A DNA stretch of 64,000 nt from Kluyvera sichuanensis (GTDB lineage: Bacteria > Pseudomonadota > Gammaproteobacteria > Enterobacterales > Enterobacteriaceae), in NCBI RefSeq assembly GCF_014218705.1, contig NZ_JABBJF010000016.1, positions 37,914 through 101,913 on the forward strand, read 5' to 3'. The translations under genes were made by a program, and so were the position numbers. Under the pieces are notes generated by a model. The model was not told the origin of the DNA, made no database searches, and saw nothing but the letters and a program-made list of their open reading frames with translations. This document shows, one piece after another, positions 8,636 to 19,161 of this stretch. Positions within the stretch are counted from its first letter, which is position 1, and each line of letters starts with the position of its first letter.

Positions 8636-9334
8636 ATGAATAAAATTTTATTAGTTGATGATGACCGCGAGCTGACTTCCTTGCTCAAGGAACTTCTTGA
8701 TATGGAAGGCTTTAACGTCCTTGTTGCCCACGATGGCGAACAGGCGTTATCGCTGATTGACGACAGCATCGACCTACTTTTACTCGACGTGATGATGCCG
8801 AAGAAAAACGGTATCGACACGCTGAAAGAATTGCGACAAACACACCAGACTCCCGTCATTATGTTAACTGCTCGCGGAAGCGAGTTGGATCGCGTGCTGG
8901 GCCTTGAGCTGGGCGCGGATGACTATCTGCCGAAACCGTTTAACGATCGCGAACTGGTCGCGCGTATTCGCGCTATTTTGCGCCGTTCACACTGGAGCGA
9001 ACAGCAGCAAAGTAGCGATACCAGTTCACCAACCGTAGAAGTTGACGCGCTGAGCCTGAACCCAGGTCGTCAGGAAGCCAGCTTTGATGGCCAAACGCTC
9101 GAACTGACCGGTACCGAATTTACCCTGCTCTATCTGCTGGCACAGCATCTGGGTCAGGTGGTTTCTCGTGAACACCTGAGTCAGGAAGTGCTGGGTAAAC
9201 GCTTAACGCCATTCGACCGCGCGATTGATATGCACATCTCCAACCTGCGCCGTAAGCTGCCGGAACGCAAAGACGGTCATCCGTGGTTTAAAACCCTGCG
9301 TGGCCGCGGCTATCTGATGGTCTCCGCTTCATGA
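8636..9334 (+). CDS. cpxR: CpxR, envelope-stress response regulator
   Basis: An OmpR/PhoB-type response regulator of 232 residues, the same as E. coli. The receiver domain shows DDD (8-10), phospho-acceptor Asp51 (LLLDVMMP) and PKPFN with the conserved Lys. The winged-helix domain ends with FKTLRGRGYLM. It activates envelope folding and degradation genes when phosphorylated by CpxA. The cpxA start overlaps its stop (ATGA), so the two are translationally coupled. Confidence 0.98.
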   Translation: MNKILLVDDDRELTSLLKELLDMEGFNVLVAHDGEQALSLIDDSIDLLLLDVMMPKKNGIDTLKELRQTHQTPVIMLTARGSELDRVLGLELGADDYLPKPFNDRELVARIRAILRRSHWSEQQQSSDTSSPTVEVDALSLNPGRQEASFDGQTLELTGTEFTLLYLLAQHLGQVVSREHLSQEVLGKRLTPFDRAIDMHISNLRRKLPERKDGHPWFKTLRGRGYLMVSAS

Positions 9335-10704
9335 TAGGAAGTTTAACCGCCCGCATCTTCGCCATTTTCTGGCTAACGCTAGCGCTGGTGCTGATGCTGG
9401 TTTTGATGCTGCCAAAGCTCGACTCCCGTCAAATGACCGAGCTGCTCGATAGCGAGCAGCGTCAGGGCCTGATGATTGAGCAGCATGTTGAAGAAGAACT
9501 GGCTAACGATCCACCCAACGATTTGATGTGGTGGCGTCGGCTGTTCCGCGCAATTGATAAGTGGGCACCGCCGGGCCAGCGTTTGTTACTGGTGACTAGC
9601 GAAGGCCGCGTGATCGGCGCAGAACGCAACGAAATGCAGATCATTCGTAACTTTATCGGCCAGTCTGATAACTCCGATCATCCGCAAAAAAAGAAGTATG
9701 GCCGCGTTGAGTTAGTCGGGCCGTTCTCCATTCGTGACGGGGAAGATAACTACCAGTTATACCTGATCCGTCCGGCAAGCAGTTCGCAGTCCGACTTTAT
9801 CAACCTGCTGTTCGACCGACCTTTATTGCTGCTTATCGTCACCATGCTGGTCAGCGCCCCGCTACTCTTGTGGCTGGCGTGGAGCCTGGCAAAACCGGCG
9901 CGTAAGCTGAAAAATGCTGCGGATGAAGTGGCTCAGGGCAACCTGCGTCAGCATCCTGAGCTGGAGGCCGGGCCGCAGGAGTTTCTCGCCGCCGGTGCCA
10001 GCTTTAACCAGATGGTGATGGCGCTTGAGCGGATGATGACGTCGCAACAGCGGCTGCTCTCCGACATCTCTCACGAACTGCGTACGCCGTTAACGCGTCT
10101 GCAGCTTGGCACGGCGCTGCTGCGTCGTCGCAGCGGCGAGAGTAAAGAGCTGGAGCGCATTGAAACCGAGGCACAGCGTCTGGACAGCATGATCAACGAC
10201 ATGCTGGTGATGTCGCGCAATCAGCAGAAAAGCGCACTGGTCAGCGAAACCCTGAAGGCCAATCAACTGTGGGGCGACGTGCTGGACAACGCCGCGTTTG
10301 AAGCAGAACAGATGGGCAAGTCGTTCAGCGTCGATTATCCGCCGGGACCGTGGCCGCTTTACGGTAACCCGAACGCGCTGGAAAGCGCGCTGGAGAACAT
10401 CGTACGCAACGCGCTGCGCTACTCGCACACCAAAATCGCCGTGAGCTTCTCAGTGGACAAAGATGGCGTCACCGTTCACGTGGACGACGACGGTCCAGGC
10501 GTTAGCCCGGAAGACCGCGAGCAGATTTTCCGTCCGTTCTATCGTACCGATGAGGCCCGTGACCGTGAATCTGGCGGGACGGGACTGGGGCTGGCGATTG
10601 TAGAAAGCGCCATGCAGCAGCACCGCGGCTGGGTGAAGGCCGACGACAGCCCACTCGGCGGGTTGCGGCTCACGCTGTGGCTACCGCTTTATAAGCGAAC
10701 CTAA
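9331..10704 (+). CDS. cpxA: CpxA, envelope-stress sensor histidine kinase
   Basis: CpxA senses misfolded envelope proteins and alkaline pH and phosphorylates or dephosphorylates CpxR. The 457 residues show a first membrane segment (about 7-29), a periplasmic sensor domain (about 30-163), a second segment (about 164-187), HAMP, the phospho-acceptor motif SHELRTPLTR (His about 248) and ATPase boxes N (NIVRNALRYS), G1 (DDDGPGV) and G2 (GGTGLGLAI). Same length as E. coli. Confidence 0.98.
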   Translation: MIGSLTARIFAIFWLTLALVLMLVLMLPKLDSRQMTELLDSEQRQGLMIEQHVEEELANDPPNDLMWWRRLFRAIDKWAPPGQRLLLVTSEGRVIGAERNEMQIIRNFIGQSDNSDHPQKKKYGRVELVGPFSIRDGEDNYQLYLIRPASSSQSDFINLLFDRPLLLLIVTMLVSAPLLLWLAWSLAKPARKLKNAADEVAQGNLRQHPELEAGPQEFLAAGASFNQMVMALERMMTSQQRLLSDISHELRTPLTRLQLGTALLRRRSGESKELERIETEAQRLDSMINDMLVMSRNQQKSALVSETLKANQLWGDVLDNAAFEAEQMGKSFSVDYPPGPWPLYGNPNALESALENIVRNALRYSHTKIAVSFSVDKDGVTVHVDDDGPGVSPEDREQIFRPFYRTDEARDRESGGTGLGLAIVESAMQQHRGWVKADDSPLGGLRLTLWLPLYKRT

Positions 10705-10712
10705 AAACCATC

Positions 10713-10738
10713 GGCCTGCGAATGCAGGCCAATTTTTT
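10713..10738 (+). terminator. Terminator after cpxA
   Basis: GGCCTGC, GAAT, GCAGGCC followed by AATTTTTTG. It sits between the convergent cpxA and yiiM and may serve both, but the T-run is good only on the plus strand. Confidence 0.8.
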
Positions 10739-10745
10739 GTATCGT

Positions 10746-11417
10746 CTAACCCCACAGTCTTCTGCTGTTATCTTCAATCTTGCCGCTCAGGCGACGCTTC
10801 TGCATGGTTCTGCTCCAGCTCACCGACAGCCCCGCCGCGCTCAGCAGGCGGTGATACTGGTCGTCATCAAACGGCATATGCCAGGCAATCGCGGCGGCGT
10901 CATACACCGAAACATCGCTCAAACGCGACACCAACTCCAGCGGAGCATCAGTAGAGACCTTACCCGGCGCAATCACCCGATACAGCCAGCCAACCTTGCC
11001 GCTGTTTTGCATCAACGATGCCATATCGCTGATAGCAAAGTGGAAATTGAGCTTAAAGCACGGAGAACGCGGCTGGGTAACCTGGATCAACGTCTCACCC
11101 CAGCGGTAAATATCACCGATAAAAACGTTGTGCTCGGTCATGCCTTCCGTCGACAGGTTTTCACCAAACGCCGGGGCACAAAACAGGGATGCCTGCTCGG
11201 GGAAATCACGAATCAGGTCGGCGTAATGTTCGCGGGGGAACTGACACAGCGCGCGGTCGGGGCCGCCGTGGATTTTTTTCTCGGCCTGTTCGTCACCTAA
11301 CAGTCCCAGCTCGGTGAGTTCCAGTTCGCCATCCATCTGGACCTTCGCGATGGCGCTCGGGCGACTGCCGTCATAGTCGCGGATTTTGCCAATAAACACA
11401 TCAACCGGAAAATGCAT
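10746..11417 (-). CDS. yiiM: YiiM, MOSC-domain protein (N-hydroxylated base detoxification)
   Basis: YiiM is a molybdenum-cofactor enzyme of the MOSC family that reduces N-hydroxylated base analogues such as 6-hydroxylaminopurine in E. coli. The 223 residues include GDEQAEKKIHGGPDRAL, FGENLSTEG and the QPRSPCFKLN motif, whose Cys is the likely Mo ligand. The ATG at 11417 (MHFPVDVFIGKI) matches the family. An upstream start at 11480 would read through the sodA terminator and is rejected. Confidence 0.93.
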   Translation of the reverse strand: MHFPVDVFIGKIRDYDGSRPSAIAKVQMDGELELTELGLLGDEQAEKKIHGGPDRALCQFPREHYADLIRDFPEQASLFCAPAFGENLSTEGMTEHNVFIGDIYRWGETLIQVTQPRSPCFKLNFHFAISDMASLMQNSGKVGWLYRVIAPGKVSTDAPLELVSRLSDVSVYDAAAIAWHMPFDDDQYHRLLSAAGLSVSWSRTMQKRRLSGKIEDNSRRLWG

Positions 11418-11438
11418 CTGCTGCTCCTTAGGCGGATA

Positions 11439-11467
11439 CAAAAAAAGCGAGTCATCAGACTCGCTTC
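11439..11467 (-). terminator. Terminator after sodA
   Basis: On the minus strand AGCGAGTC, a 4-base loop and GACTCGCT run into a long T-stretch. It separates sodA from yiiM. Confidence 0.88.
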
Positions 11468-11486
11468 TACAGACCGGCAATGCAAA

Positions 11487-12107
11487 TTATTTTTTAGCGG
11501 CGAAACGCGCTGCTGCTTCGTCCCAGTTCACCACGTTCCAGAACTCTTTGATGTAGTCCGGGCGGCGGTTCTGGAATTTCAGGTAGTAAGCGTGTTCCCA
11601 AACGTCCAGGCCCACAATTGGGAAACCGGAAGCGCCAGAAACGGCTTCACCCATCAGCGGGGAGTCCTGGTTTGCGGTAGAAACCACAGCCAGTTTGTCG
11701 CCTTTCAGCACCAGCCACGCCCAGCCGGAGCCGAAACGCGTTGCTGCTGCTTTTTCAAATTCAGCTTTGAAGTTATCAACGGAACCGAAATCACGCTCGA
11801 TAGCCGCTTTCAGGTCACCCTGCAGGGTGGTGCCTTTTTTCAGGCCTTTCCAGAAGAAGCTGTGGTTAGCGTGGCCGCCCGCGTTGTTACGCAGAACGGT
11901 TTTCTTGTCAGCCGGCAGCTGGTCCAGTTTCGCGATCAGCTCTTCAGCGGACAGCGCAGCGAATTCCGGCAGGCTTTCCAGCGCTGCGTTAGCGTTGTTG
12001 ACGTAGGCCTGGTGGTGTTTGCTGTGATGGATTTCCATCGTCTGTTTGTCGAAGTGCGGTTCCAGGGCATCGTACGCATAAGGCAGTGATGGCAGGGTAT
12101 AGCTCAT
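11487..12107 (-). CDS. sodA: SodA, manganese superoxide dismutase
   Basis: Cytoplasmic Mn-SOD of 206 residues (same as E. coli) that dismutates superoxide. Metal ligands are visible as His27 (HHSKHHQAY), His82 (GGHANHS), Asp168 and His172 (DVWEHAYY), and the Mn-type [10 protein letters not shown] and QDSPLM motifs agree with Mn rather than Fe use. The start at 12107 ([12 protein letters not shown]) is preferred over the longer reading frame. A Fur box lies upstream. Confidence 0.98.
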   Translation of the reverse strand: MSYTLPSLPYAYDALEPHFDKQTMEIHHSKHHQAYVNNANAALESLPEFAALSAEELIAKLDQLPADKKTVLRNNAGGHANHSFFWKGLKKGTTLQGDLKAAIERDFGSVDNFKAEFEKAAATRFGSGWAWLVLKGDKLAVVSTANQDSPLMGEAVSGASGFPIVGLDVWEHAYYLKFQNRRPDYIKEFWNVVNWDEAAARFAAKK

Positions 12108-12182
12108 AATCATCTCCATTATTGTCGGGCGGCAAACCTGTAAACGCCGCGTAATCAGTTGGTTCATTATAGTTAATTAAAT

Positions 12183-12201
12183 GATATTGAAAATGATTAT
12201 C
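12183..12201. promoter_or_regulatory. Fur box upstream of sodA
   Basis: GATATTGAAAATGATTATC matches 16 of 19 bases of the Fur consensus GATAATGATAATCATTATC. It lies 76-94 bases ahead of the sodA start. Iron repression of sodA by Fur is known in E. coli. Confidence 0.75.
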
Positions 12202-12265
12202 AATGCCGTAGTTTTTATAAGGTTATAACATTTTGTTATGTTCCTGATAACACGCGGCATTCAGG

Positions 12266-13117
12266 TTAATTGACGGGAATTCGGCTTTTATGCCGCCACT
12301 GTCCTGGCGTCATCCCAATTTCGCGGTTAAAGACCACCGAAAAGTAGTTACTGTCCTCAAAGCCGCAGCGCATCGCCACTTCGCCAATCAGCAGTTCGGT
12401 GTGCTGAAGCAGATATTGCGCGTGGCAAATCCGCAGTTGGCGCAGGTAGTGGTTAACGGTCATGCCGGTCTGGCTGCGGAACTGCTGGCGCAGGGTGCGC
12501 TCGCTGCAGCCCTGCTGCTCGCAGAAGGTATCAAGGACGAAAGGACGGTTCAGGCTGCCTGCGAGCACGGTCAGCAGTTTGTCGAGCAGCGCTTCGCTTT
12601 GCGTGGCCGCCTGGTTATCGGTGGCATAGCGATAGCGCTTGAGGCAGACCACCAGCTGGGCAAACAGCAGTTCAGACATCTCGTTGGCTAACGCGTCGTC
12701 TTTGCGGCTCTCCTGCTCCAGTTGAGTCATTATCTGCCGCGCCTGCGTCATGCCGGTGCTACCTATCCGCCAGTGCGGCGCCCAGTGGGAACCGTGCAGC
12801 CCGGGAATATGGGCCACCCAATCAAGGTTGAGCTTTAAGCGTTCAGGGCAGTAGATAATATTCTGTAAAACCAGATCGTTAACCGAAGCATAGGAGTGTT
12901 TGTCTTCCGCGCGGATATAAAACAGATCGCCGCGGGTGATGCGGTAAGGACGGTCGTTGAGGATGTGTAAGCCGTTGCCGCGCCAGACCAGCACCAGCTC
13001 GTTAAACTCGTGGGTATGCTCAGCAAAGACGTTTTGCGGGTAGCGGTCAGCCACCGCCACGGCTTGCGTCGGATTGGCAAAAAAATCCGCTTTTCGAAGA
13101 ACTAACTGGCCTGGCAC
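12266..13117 (-). CDS. rhaR: RhaR, AraC-family activator of rhaSR
   Basis: A 283-residue AraC/XylS regulator with an N-terminal cupin-like rhamnose-binding domain ([21 protein letters not shown]) and a C-terminal pair of HTH motifs (about 180-280, ending [20 protein letters not shown]). In E. coli RhaR with rhamnose activates rhaSR. The GTG at 13117 has GAGGTG just upstream. The gene is downstream of rhaS with a 71-base gap, unlike the overlapping E. coli pair. In E. coli rhaT lies between rhaR and sodA. It is missing here. Confidence 0.93.
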   Translation of the reverse strand: MPGQLVLRKADFFANPTQAVAVADRYPQNVFAEHTHEFNELVLVWRGNGLHILNDRPYRITRGDLFYIRAEDKHSYASVNDLVLQNIIYCPERLKLNLDWVAHIPGLHGSHWAPHWRIGSTGMTQARQIMTQLEQESRKDDALANEMSELLFAQLVVCLKRYRYATDNQAATQSEALLDKLLTVLAGSLNRPFVLDTFCEQQGCSERTLRQQFRSQTGMTVNHYLRQLRICHAQYLLQHTELLIGEVAMRCGFEDSNYFSVVFNREIGMTPGQWRHKSRIPVN

Positions 13118-13188
13118 GCTGGCACCTCACGACTAACAACTCTCTATTATTAGCCGTTTTGAGGCAAAAAACGGTGATTCCCTTCGCG

Positions 13189-14025
13189 TTACTGAAGCAG
13201 GGTGTCCCGCCCCTGGCGAATATCGCGCGGCGACCAGTTAAATTCGCGGCGGAACAGGGTCGAAAAGTGGTTACTGTCGCCAAAACCGCAGCGATAGGCG
13301 ATATCGGTAACGCTCTCATCGCTGTGGCGCAGCAGATGGCGGGCTTTAATCAGGCGCAGGCGGTTAAGATAGCGCTGCGGCGTCAGGCCGGTACAGTGCT
13401 TCAGCTGGCGGTGCAGCGTGCGCAGAGACAACGAGAATCGGTCCGCCACCCCTTCCCAGCACACCTCTTCGGCGAAATGCTCTTCCAGCCACGCCATCAG
13501 CTGATTCAGACGGGCGTCGTTATCCATCGCCCCCTGTTCCTGGCTGCCTTTACGCAGCAGCACCAGCAGCTGCATAAACAGAATTTCACGGTTCGCCAGC
13601 GACATCATATCGGTGCTGTCATTCGCCTCTTCCATCTGCCCGACAATCGTTCTCACCTGCTGCAAGGTGTTCTGGTTTACGCGCCAATGGGAAGGATAGT
13701 GACCATCCTGCTCCTGCGGCAGCAGCTTATTAAGACCTGACAAGAACTGGAAAGCATCCGGCGCGCGGTACAGCACGTTGGTCAGACACAGGTTTTCCGT
13801 GTGCTCATAGAGGTGCCGGTCGAAGTCACGGACGAAGCAAACCGTGCCACCGCAAATGGTATGCGGCTGACCATTGAACACGTGAATACCTGTGCCATGT
13901 TCAACGATAACAATCTCATTAAAATCATGATGATGCTCAGGAAATGCCGCCTGAGGAAGTCGAGGTTCAATCGCCACGGGCAGCTTACCTGAAGAGAAGA
14001 AATCCACGCTGTGTAGTACGGTCAT
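13189..14025 (-). CDS. rhaS: RhaS, AraC-family activator of rhaBAD
   Basis: RhaS activates rhaBAD when bound to L-rhamnose. The 278 residues (same as E. coli) start [10 protein letters not shown], have the N-terminal sugar-binding cupin ([20 protein letters not shown]) and the C-terminal double HTH ([20 protein letters not shown]). A longer start at 14040 adds five codons not seen in the family. It is transcribed away from rhaB, with the rha control region between. Confidence 0.96.
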   Translation of the reverse strand: MTVLHSVDFFSSGKLPVAIEPRLPQAAFPEHHHDFNEIVIVEHGTGIHVFNGQPHTICGGTVCFVRDFDRHLYEHTENLCLTNVLYRAPDAFQFLSGLNKLLPQEQDGHYPSHWRVNQNTLQQVRTIVGQMEEANDSTDMMSLANREILFMQLLVLLRKGSQEQGAMDNDARLNQLMAWLEEHFAEEVCWEGVADRFSLSLRTLHRQLKHCTGLTPQRYLNRLRLIKARHLLRHSDESVTDIAYRCGFGDSNHFSTLFRREFNWSPRDIRQGRDTLLQ

Positions 14026-14190
14026 CGCGACCCCCGACAAATGAGAAATGTTATCAGGATAGTAATATCGGATGAGGGATCTGACCTTGACGTTTTGACA
14101 GCAAACCGCGCAAAGCCGGTCGTTTTTTCAAGAAACAGCCGGAAAGATCGGGAAATGCGGTCAGCATCACACCCCCTCATCGGCGGAATT

Positions 14191-14285
14191 TGTGAACTCT
14201 CTCACGTTCACCTTTGCTTTCTTGCCAGCGCCGAATTTCGCCTGTCAGTAACGAGAAGGTTGTGGCATTGCGCTTTTTCTAGACT
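14191..14285. promoter_or_regulatory. rhaBAD control region: CRP site, RhaS half-sites, -10
   Basis: TGTGA-ACTCTC-TCACG (14191-14206) is a CRP site. Two inverted RhaS-type half-sites follow, at about 14210-14226 and 14243-14260 (TGTCAGTAACGAGAAGGT, nearly identical to the E. coli site), and a TAGACT -10 at 14280-14285. The spacing matches the E. coli rhaBAD promoter. The rest of the 292-base divergent gap (14026-14190) should hold the rhaSR promoter. No perfect site was assigned there. Confidence 0.82.
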
Positions 14286-14317
14286 GTTTCGCAATGACTC
14301 ATAGAAGGACTCTTGCC

Positions 14318-15787
14318 ATGACTTTTCGCCATTGTGTGGCCGTCGATTTAGGCGCCTCCAGCGGACGCGTAATGCTGGCGCGCTTTGATGCCAAACAGCG
14401 TTCGCTTTCACTGCGCGAAATCCACCGTTTCGTGAACAGCCTGCATAAGCAGGAAGGTTTTGATACCTGGGATATCGACGCGCTGGAAGCCGAAATCCGC
14501 ATCGGCCTCAACAAGGTGTGCGATGAAGGCATTTTGATAGACAGCATCGGCATCGACACCTGGGGCGTGGACTACGTCCTGCTGGATAAACACGGGCAGC
14601 GCGTTGGCCTGCCGGTGGCCTATCGCGATAGTCGAACCGACGGCGTCATGGCCATGGCAATGGAACAGTTGGGTAAAAGTGAGATCTATCGTCGCAGCGG
14701 CATTCAGTTCCTGCCGTTCAACACGCTTTATCAGCTGCGCGCGCTGGTTGAACAGCAGCCAGAACTGGTGAGCCAGGCCGCTCACGCCCTGCTGATCCCG
14801 GATTACCTCAGCTTCCGCCTGACCGGCAAGATGAACTGGGAATACACCAACGCCACCACCACGCAGTTGGTCAATATCAATAGCGATAACTGGGATGAAG
14901 ACCTGCTGAACTGGACCGGTGCACCGTCGTCCTGGTTTGGTACGCCGACGCATCCCGGCAACGTGATCGGCCGCTGGGTCTGCCCGCAGGGTAATGATAT
15001 TCCGGTGGTTGCCGTTGCCAGCCACGACACCGCCAGCGCCGTCATCGCTTCACCGCTGGCTGACCGCGATGCCGCTTATCTCTCTTCCGGTACCTGGTCG
15101 CTGATGGGCTTTGAGAGCAAAACGCCGTACACCAGCGAGCAGGCGCAGCGCGCCAACATCACCAACGAAGGCGGCGCGGAAGGGCGCTACCGGGTGCTGA
15201 AAAATATCATGGGCCTGTGGCTGCTGCAGCGGGTGCTGAAAGAGCAGAACATCGGCAGCCTGCCAGATCTCATTGCCGGAGCGGAGAAGCTACCGGCTTG
15301 CCGCTACCTGATTAACCCGAACGATGACCGCTTCATCAACCCGGAAAACATGAGCGCCGAGATTCAGGCTGCCTGCCGCGAAGCCGCGCTGCCCGTTCCC
15401 CATGCCCCAGCCGAGCTGGCGCGCTGCATCTTCGACAGCCTGGCGCTGCTGTACGCCGACGTGCTCAACGAGCTGGCGCTGCTGCGCGGTAAACCATTCA
15501 GCCAGCTGCACATTGTTGGTGGCGGTTGCCAGAACCAGATGCTGAACCAGCTGTGCGCCGATGCCTGCGGCATCACCGTGGTCGCCGGGCCGATTGAAGC
15601 TTCAACCCTCGGCAACATCGGCATCCAATTAATGACGCTGGACGAACTCACCAACGTCGACGATTTCCGCAAGGTGGTGACCGGCAACTACGGCCTCACC
15701 ACGTTTACCCCGAATTCAGACCATGAAATTGCCCGCTACGTTGCGCAGTTTCAGCAACAACGACAGACAAAGGAGCTTTGCGCATGA
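14318..15787 (+). CDS. rhaB: RhaB, L-rhamnulokinase
   Basis: RhaB phosphorylates L-rhamnulose to L-rhamnulose-1-phosphate. It is a FGGY-family kinase of 489 residues (same as E. coli) with the N-terminal phosphate-1 motif [26 protein letters not shown] and the C-terminal [11 protein letters not shown] adenosine motif. The ATG at 14318 matches the family and is preferred over 14294. Its stop overlaps the rhaA start (ATGA). Confidence 0.97.
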   Translation: MTFRHCVAVDLGASSGRVMLARFDAKQRSLSLREIHRFVNSLHKQEGFDTWDIDALEAEIRIGLNKVCDEGILIDSIGIDTWGVDYVLLDKHGQRVGLPVAYRDSRTDGVMAMAMEQLGKSEIYRRSGIQFLPFNTLYQLRALVEQQPELVSQAAHALLIPDYLSFRLTGKMNWEYTNATTTQLVNINSDNWDEDLLNWTGAPSSWFGTPTHPGNVIGRWVCPQGNDIPVVAVASHDTASAVIASPLADRDAAYLSSGTWSLMGFESKTPYTSEQAQRANITNEGGAEGRYRVLKNIMGLWLLQRVLKEQNIGSLPDLIAGAEKLPACRYLINPNDDRFINPENMSAEIQAACREAALPVPHAPAELARCIFDSLALLYADVLNELALLRGKPFSQLHIVGGGCQNQMLNQLCADACGITVVAGPIEASTLGNIGIQLMTLDELTNVDDFRKVVTGNYGLTTFTPNSDHEIARYVAQFQQQRQTKELCA

Positions 15788-17043
15788 CCACTCAACTTGA
15801 ACAAGCCTGGGAACTCGCGAAACAGCGCTATTCCGCTGTGGGTATCGATGTCGAAGAGGCGTTACGCCAGCTGGACCGCTTACCCGTATCCATGCACTGC
15901 TGGCAGGGCGATGACGTCGCGGGTTTTGAAAATCCAGAAGGCAGCTTGACGGGTGGTATTCAGGCGACCGGTAACTATCCGGGCAAAGCGCGTAACGCCA
16001 CCGAGCTGCGCGCCGACCTGGAGCAGGCACTGAGCCTGATCCCTGGGCCAAAGCGCCTGAACCTGCACGCTATCTATCTGGAGTCTGACACCCCGGTGGC
16101 GCGCGACGAGATCAAACCTGAGCACTTCAAAAACTGGGTTGAGTGGGCGAAAAAACACAAGCTGGGCCTCGATTTTAACCCGTCCTGCTTCTCACATCCG
16201 CTGAGCGCCGACGGCTTTACGCTGTCTCACGCCGACCCGAAAATTCGCCAGTTCTGGATTGATCACTGCAAGGCCAGCCGCCGCGTTTCCGCCTACTTTG
16301 GCGAACAGCTGGGTACGCCTTCGGTGATGAACATCTGGATCCCAGACGGCATGAAAGACGTGACCGTTGACCGTTTGGCGCCGCGCCAGCGTCTGGCGGC
16401 CGCGCTGGATGAAGTCATCAGTGAAAAACTGGATCCGGCGCATCACATTGATGCCGTCGAAAGCAAGCTGTTCGGCATCGGCGCTGAGAGCTACACCGTC
16501 GGCTCTAACGAGTTCTATATGGGCTACGCCACCAGCCGCCAGACCGCACTGTGCCTGGATGCCGGTCACTTCCACCCAACGGAAGTTATCTCCGACAAAA
16601 TCTCCGCCGCCATGCTGTACGTGCCTCGTCTGCTGCTGCACGTGAGCCGCCCAGTACGTTGGGACAGCGACCACGTGGTGCTGCTGGACGACGAAACCCA
16701 GGCCATCGCGAGCGAAATCATCCGCCACGACCTGTTTGACCGCGTGCACATCGGCCTCGATTTCTTCGACGCCTCCATCAACCGCATCGCAGCATGGGTT
16801 ATTGGTACTCGCAACATGAAGAAAGCCCTGCTGCGCGCGCTGCTGGAACCAACCGAACAGCTGCGTCAGCTGGAAGTTGACGGTGACTACACCGCGCGTC
16901 TGGCGCTGCTGGAAGAGCAGAAGTGCCTGCCGTGGCAGGCGGTATGGGAAATGTACTGCCAGCGCAACGATACCCCGGCGGGCAGCCAGTGGCTGGAGAG
17001 CGTGCGCAGCTACGAGAAAGAGATTCTGAACCAGCGTGGGTGA
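15784..17043 (+). CDS. rhaA: RhaA, L-rhamnose isomerase
   Basis: RhaA interconverts L-rhamnose and L-rhamnulose. The 419-residue enzyme equals E. coli RhaA and has the TIM-barrel metal-site motifs around [28 protein letters not shown] and [15 protein letters not shown], with [10 protein letters not shown] near the C-terminal part. The start at 15784 ([15 protein letters not shown]) matches the family. It is coupled to rhaB. Confidence 0.97.
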   Translation: MTTQLEQAWELAKQRYSAVGIDVEEALRQLDRLPVSMHCWQGDDVAGFENPEGSLTGGIQATGNYPGKARNATELRADLEQALSLIPGPKRLNLHAIYLESDTPVARDEIKPEHFKNWVEWAKKHKLGLDFNPSCFSHPLSADGFTLSHADPKIRQFWIDHCKASRRVSAYFGEQLGTPSVMNIWIPDGMKDVTVDRLAPRQRLAAALDEVISEKLDPAHHIDAVESKLFGIGAESYTVGSNEFYMGYATSRQTALCLDAGHFHPTEVISDKISAAMLYVPRLLLHVSRPVRWDSDHVVLLDDETQAIASEIIRHDLFDRVHIGLDFFDASINRIAAWVIGTRNMKKALLRALLEPTEQLRQLEVDGDYTARLALLEEQKCLPWQAVWEMYCQRNDTPAGSQWLESVRSYEKEILNQRG

Positions 17044-17044
17044 T

Positions 17045-17145
17045 TGACCCTCACCCCGCCCCTCTTCCTGAAAGGGAGAGGGCAAAAACCGAACCGTTCC
17101 CTCGCCCCTTAGGGGAGAGGGCTAGGGTGAGGGGAAACACCTCAC
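17045..17145. repeat. Intergenic palindromic repeat, copy 1 (rhaA-rhaD)
   Basis: Opens with TGACCCTCACCCCGCCCCTC, contains two inner inverted pairs of the CCTCTTCC/GGGAGAGG and CCCCTTAGGGG type, and closes with GGGTGAGGGG. The outer CCCTCACCC/GGGTGAGGG arms make one long hairpin. Related copies occur at 19080-19142 and 22682-22711 in the same operon. Confidence 0.8.
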
Positions 17146-17168
17146 CGAGACAACAGGACAACAAGACT

Positions 17169-17999
17169 ATGCAGACCATTACCGATTCCTGGTTCGTCCA
17201 GGGCATGATTAAAGCCACCTCTGACGCCTGGTTAAAAGGCTGGGACGAACGCAACGGCGGCAACCTGACGCTGCGTCTGGACGATGCGGATATCACGCCT
17301 TTCACCGCCGATTTCCACGCCAAACCGCGCTATATCGCCCTGAGCCAGCCGATGCCAATGCTGGCGAACACGCCGTTTATCGTCACCGGTTCCGGTAAAT
17401 TCTTCCGCAACGTCCAGCTCGACCCCGCCGCCAACCTCGGCGTAGTGAAGGTCGATAGCGACGGTGCGGGCTACCATATTTTGTGGGGGCTGACTCACGA
17501 AGCCGTACCAACCTCCGAACTGCCAGCGCATTTCCTGTCACACTGCGAACGTATCAAACTGACCGGTGGTAAAGACCGCGTCATCATGCACTGCCACGCG
17601 ACTAACCTGATCGCGCTGACCTACGTACTGGAAAACGACACCGCGCTGATTACCCGCAAACTGTGGGAAGGCAGCACCGAGTGTCTGGTGGTCTTCCCGG
17701 ACGGCGTTGGCATTCTGCCGTGGATGGTGCCGGGTACCGATGAAATCGGCCAGGCGACCGCCGTCGAAATGCAGAAGCACTCTCTGGTGCTGTGGCCGTT
17801 CCACGGCGTCTTCGGCAGCGGCCCAACGCTCGATGAAGCCTTTGGTCTGATCGATACCGCCGAAAAATCCGCAGAAGTGCTGGTGAAGGTCTACTCGATG
17901 GGCGGCATGAAGCAGACCATCACCCAGCAAGAACTGATTGCCCTCGGCCAGCGCTTTGGCGTCACCCCGATGGCCAGCGCATTAAATCTGTACAAGTAA
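17169..17999 (+). CDS. rhaD: RhaD, rhamnulose-1-phosphate aldolase
   Basis: RhaD cleaves L-rhamnulose-1-phosphate to dihydroxyacetone phosphate and L-lactaldehyde. It is a class II, Zn-dependent aldolase of the AraD/FucA fold, 276 residues, with zinc ligands in IMHCHATNL and PFHGVFG. The ATG at 17169 ([13 protein letters not shown]) matches the E. coli start. A reading frame extending upstream runs through the palindromic repeat and is rejected. Confidence 0.96.
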   Translation: MQTITDSWFVQGMIKATSDAWLKGWDERNGGNLTLRLDDADITPFTADFHAKPRYIALSQPMPMLANTPFIVTGSGKFFRNVQLDPAANLGVVKVDSDGAGYHILWGLTHEAVPTSELPAHFLSHCERIKLTGGKDRVIMHCHATNLIALTYVLENDTALITRKLWEGSTECLVVFPDGVGILPWMVPGTDEIGQATAVEMQKHSLVLWPFHGVFGSGPTLDEAFGLIDTAEKSAEVLVKVYSMGGMKQTITQQELIALGQRFGVTPMASALNLYK

Positions 18000-18012
18000 G
18001 AACATCGCATAA

Positions 18013-18038
18013 CCCCTGCGGGCAACGATCCGCAGGGG
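18013..18038 (+). promoter_or_regulatory. Hairpin between rhaD and the ABC transporter genes
   Basis: CCCCTGCGG (18013-18021) pairs with CCGCAGGGG (18030-18038). No T-run follows, so it is more likely an mRNA-stabilising or partial attenuating hairpin than a full terminator. Confidence 0.55.
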
Positions 18039-18088
18039 AAACTCTGTTACCTGCAAACCAACTAACTCAAAACCGTGGAGTACAAGCA

Positions 18089-19075
18089 ATGAAAATAAAA
18101 GCAAGCTTCATCCTCACCGTTGCCGCCCTGGCGTTGTCCGGTTCCGCTTTAGCTGAAGTGAAAATTGCCCTTGTGGCGAAGTCATTAGGCAATGGCTTCT
18201 TCGAAGCCGCGAACGTTGGCGCACAGGAGGCGGCCAAAGAGTTAGGCGATGTTAAAGTCATTTATACCGGCCCTACCACTACCACCGCTGAAGCGCAGAT
18301 CGAAGTGCTCAACGGGTTGATCGCCCAGGGCGTCGATGCGATCGCTATTTCCGCCAACGATCCTGATGCGGTAGTGCCGGTGCTGAAAAAAGCCATGCAG
18401 CGCGGCATTAAGGTCGTGTCATGGGATTCCGGCGTTGCCGCCGGTGGCCGTCAGATTCACCTGAACCCTTCGAACAACCAGCTGATTGGCGAAACCAACG
18501 TGAAGCTCGCCGCCGATGCGCTGAAAGCGCTGAACGTCGAGAAAGGCGACGTCGCCATTCTGAGCGCGACCCCCACCTCCACCAACCAGAATATCTGGAT
18601 TGGCGAGATGAAAAAGGTGCTGCCGAACTATCCGTCCATCAACCTGGTGACCGTGGCCTACGGCGACGACCTGTCGGATAAGAGCTACCGCGAAGCGGTT
18701 GGGCTGCTGAAGTCTTACCCAGACCTGAAAGTGATTGTCTCCCCTTCCTCCGTCGGTATCGTCGCGGCGGCGCAGGCGGTGAAGGATCAAGGCAAAATTG
18801 GCAAGGTTTACGTCACCGGGCTGGGACTGCCGTCTGAAATGGCCGGCGCCATTAAGTCCGGCGCGAGCAAAAGCTTCGCCATCTGGAACCCAATCGACCT
18901 GGGCTATGCCGCCACCTACCTCGCCGATGACCTGGTAAAAGGTACGGCAACCAAAACCGAAGCCAGCATGGGTAAACTGGGCAAAGTGAAGCTCGATGCT
19001 GACGGTAATGGCGCGATGTCCGAGCCGTTCGTCTACGATGCCAGCAATATTGATAAGTTCTCGAAGATTTTCTAA
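18089..19075 (+). CDS. Rhamnose ABC transporter, periplasmic binding protein
   Basis: A 328-residue sugar-binding protein of the RbsB/LsrB type with a signal peptide (cleavage after SGSALA, about residue 22). SLGNGFFEAANVGAQEAAKE and VDAIAISANDPDAVVPVL closely follow the rhamnose-binding protein of the rhizobial ABC importer (there called RhaS). It would bind L-rhamnose and deliver it to the two permeases encoded downstream. The place between rhaD and the mutarotase gene supports rhamnose rather than autoinducer-2. The rhizobial symbol is avoided because it clashes with the regulator rhaS. Confidence 0.9.
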   Translation: MKIKASFILTVAALALSGSALAEVKIALVAKSLGNGFFEAANVGAQEAAKELGDVKVIYTGPTTTTAEAQIEVLNGLIAQGVDAIAISANDPDAVVPVLKKAMQRGIKVVSWDSGVAAGGRQIHLNPSNNQLIGETNVKLAADALKALNVEKGDVAILSATPTSTNQNIWIGEMKKVLPNYPSINLVTVAYGDDLSDKSYREAVGLLKSYPDLKVIVSPSSVGIVAAAQAVKDQGKIGKVYVTGLGLPSEMAGAIKSGASKSFAIWNPIDLGYAATYLADDLVKGTATKTEASMGKLGKVKLDADGNGAMSEPFVYDASNIDKFSKIF

Positions 19076-19079
19076 TCCT

Positions 19080-19142
19080 TTGACCCTCACCCCGCCCCTC
19101 TCCCTAAATGGGAGAGGGAGAAAAGCAGGCGGCAGTGAGGGG
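19080..19142. repeat. Intergenic palindromic repeat, copy 2
   Basis: Starts TGACCCTCACCCCGCCCCTC exactly as copy 1 at 17045, continues with CTCCC..GGGAG and ends GTGAGGGG. It sits between the binding-protein gene and the ATPase gene. Confidence 0.8.
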
Positions 19143-19161
19143 AATGCTCCGGAGAACTATC

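Noticed and set aside
16923..17168. Extended rhaD start at 16923
   Set aside because: The added residues cross the palindromic repeat and the end of rhaA, and the family start MQTITDSW is at 17169.
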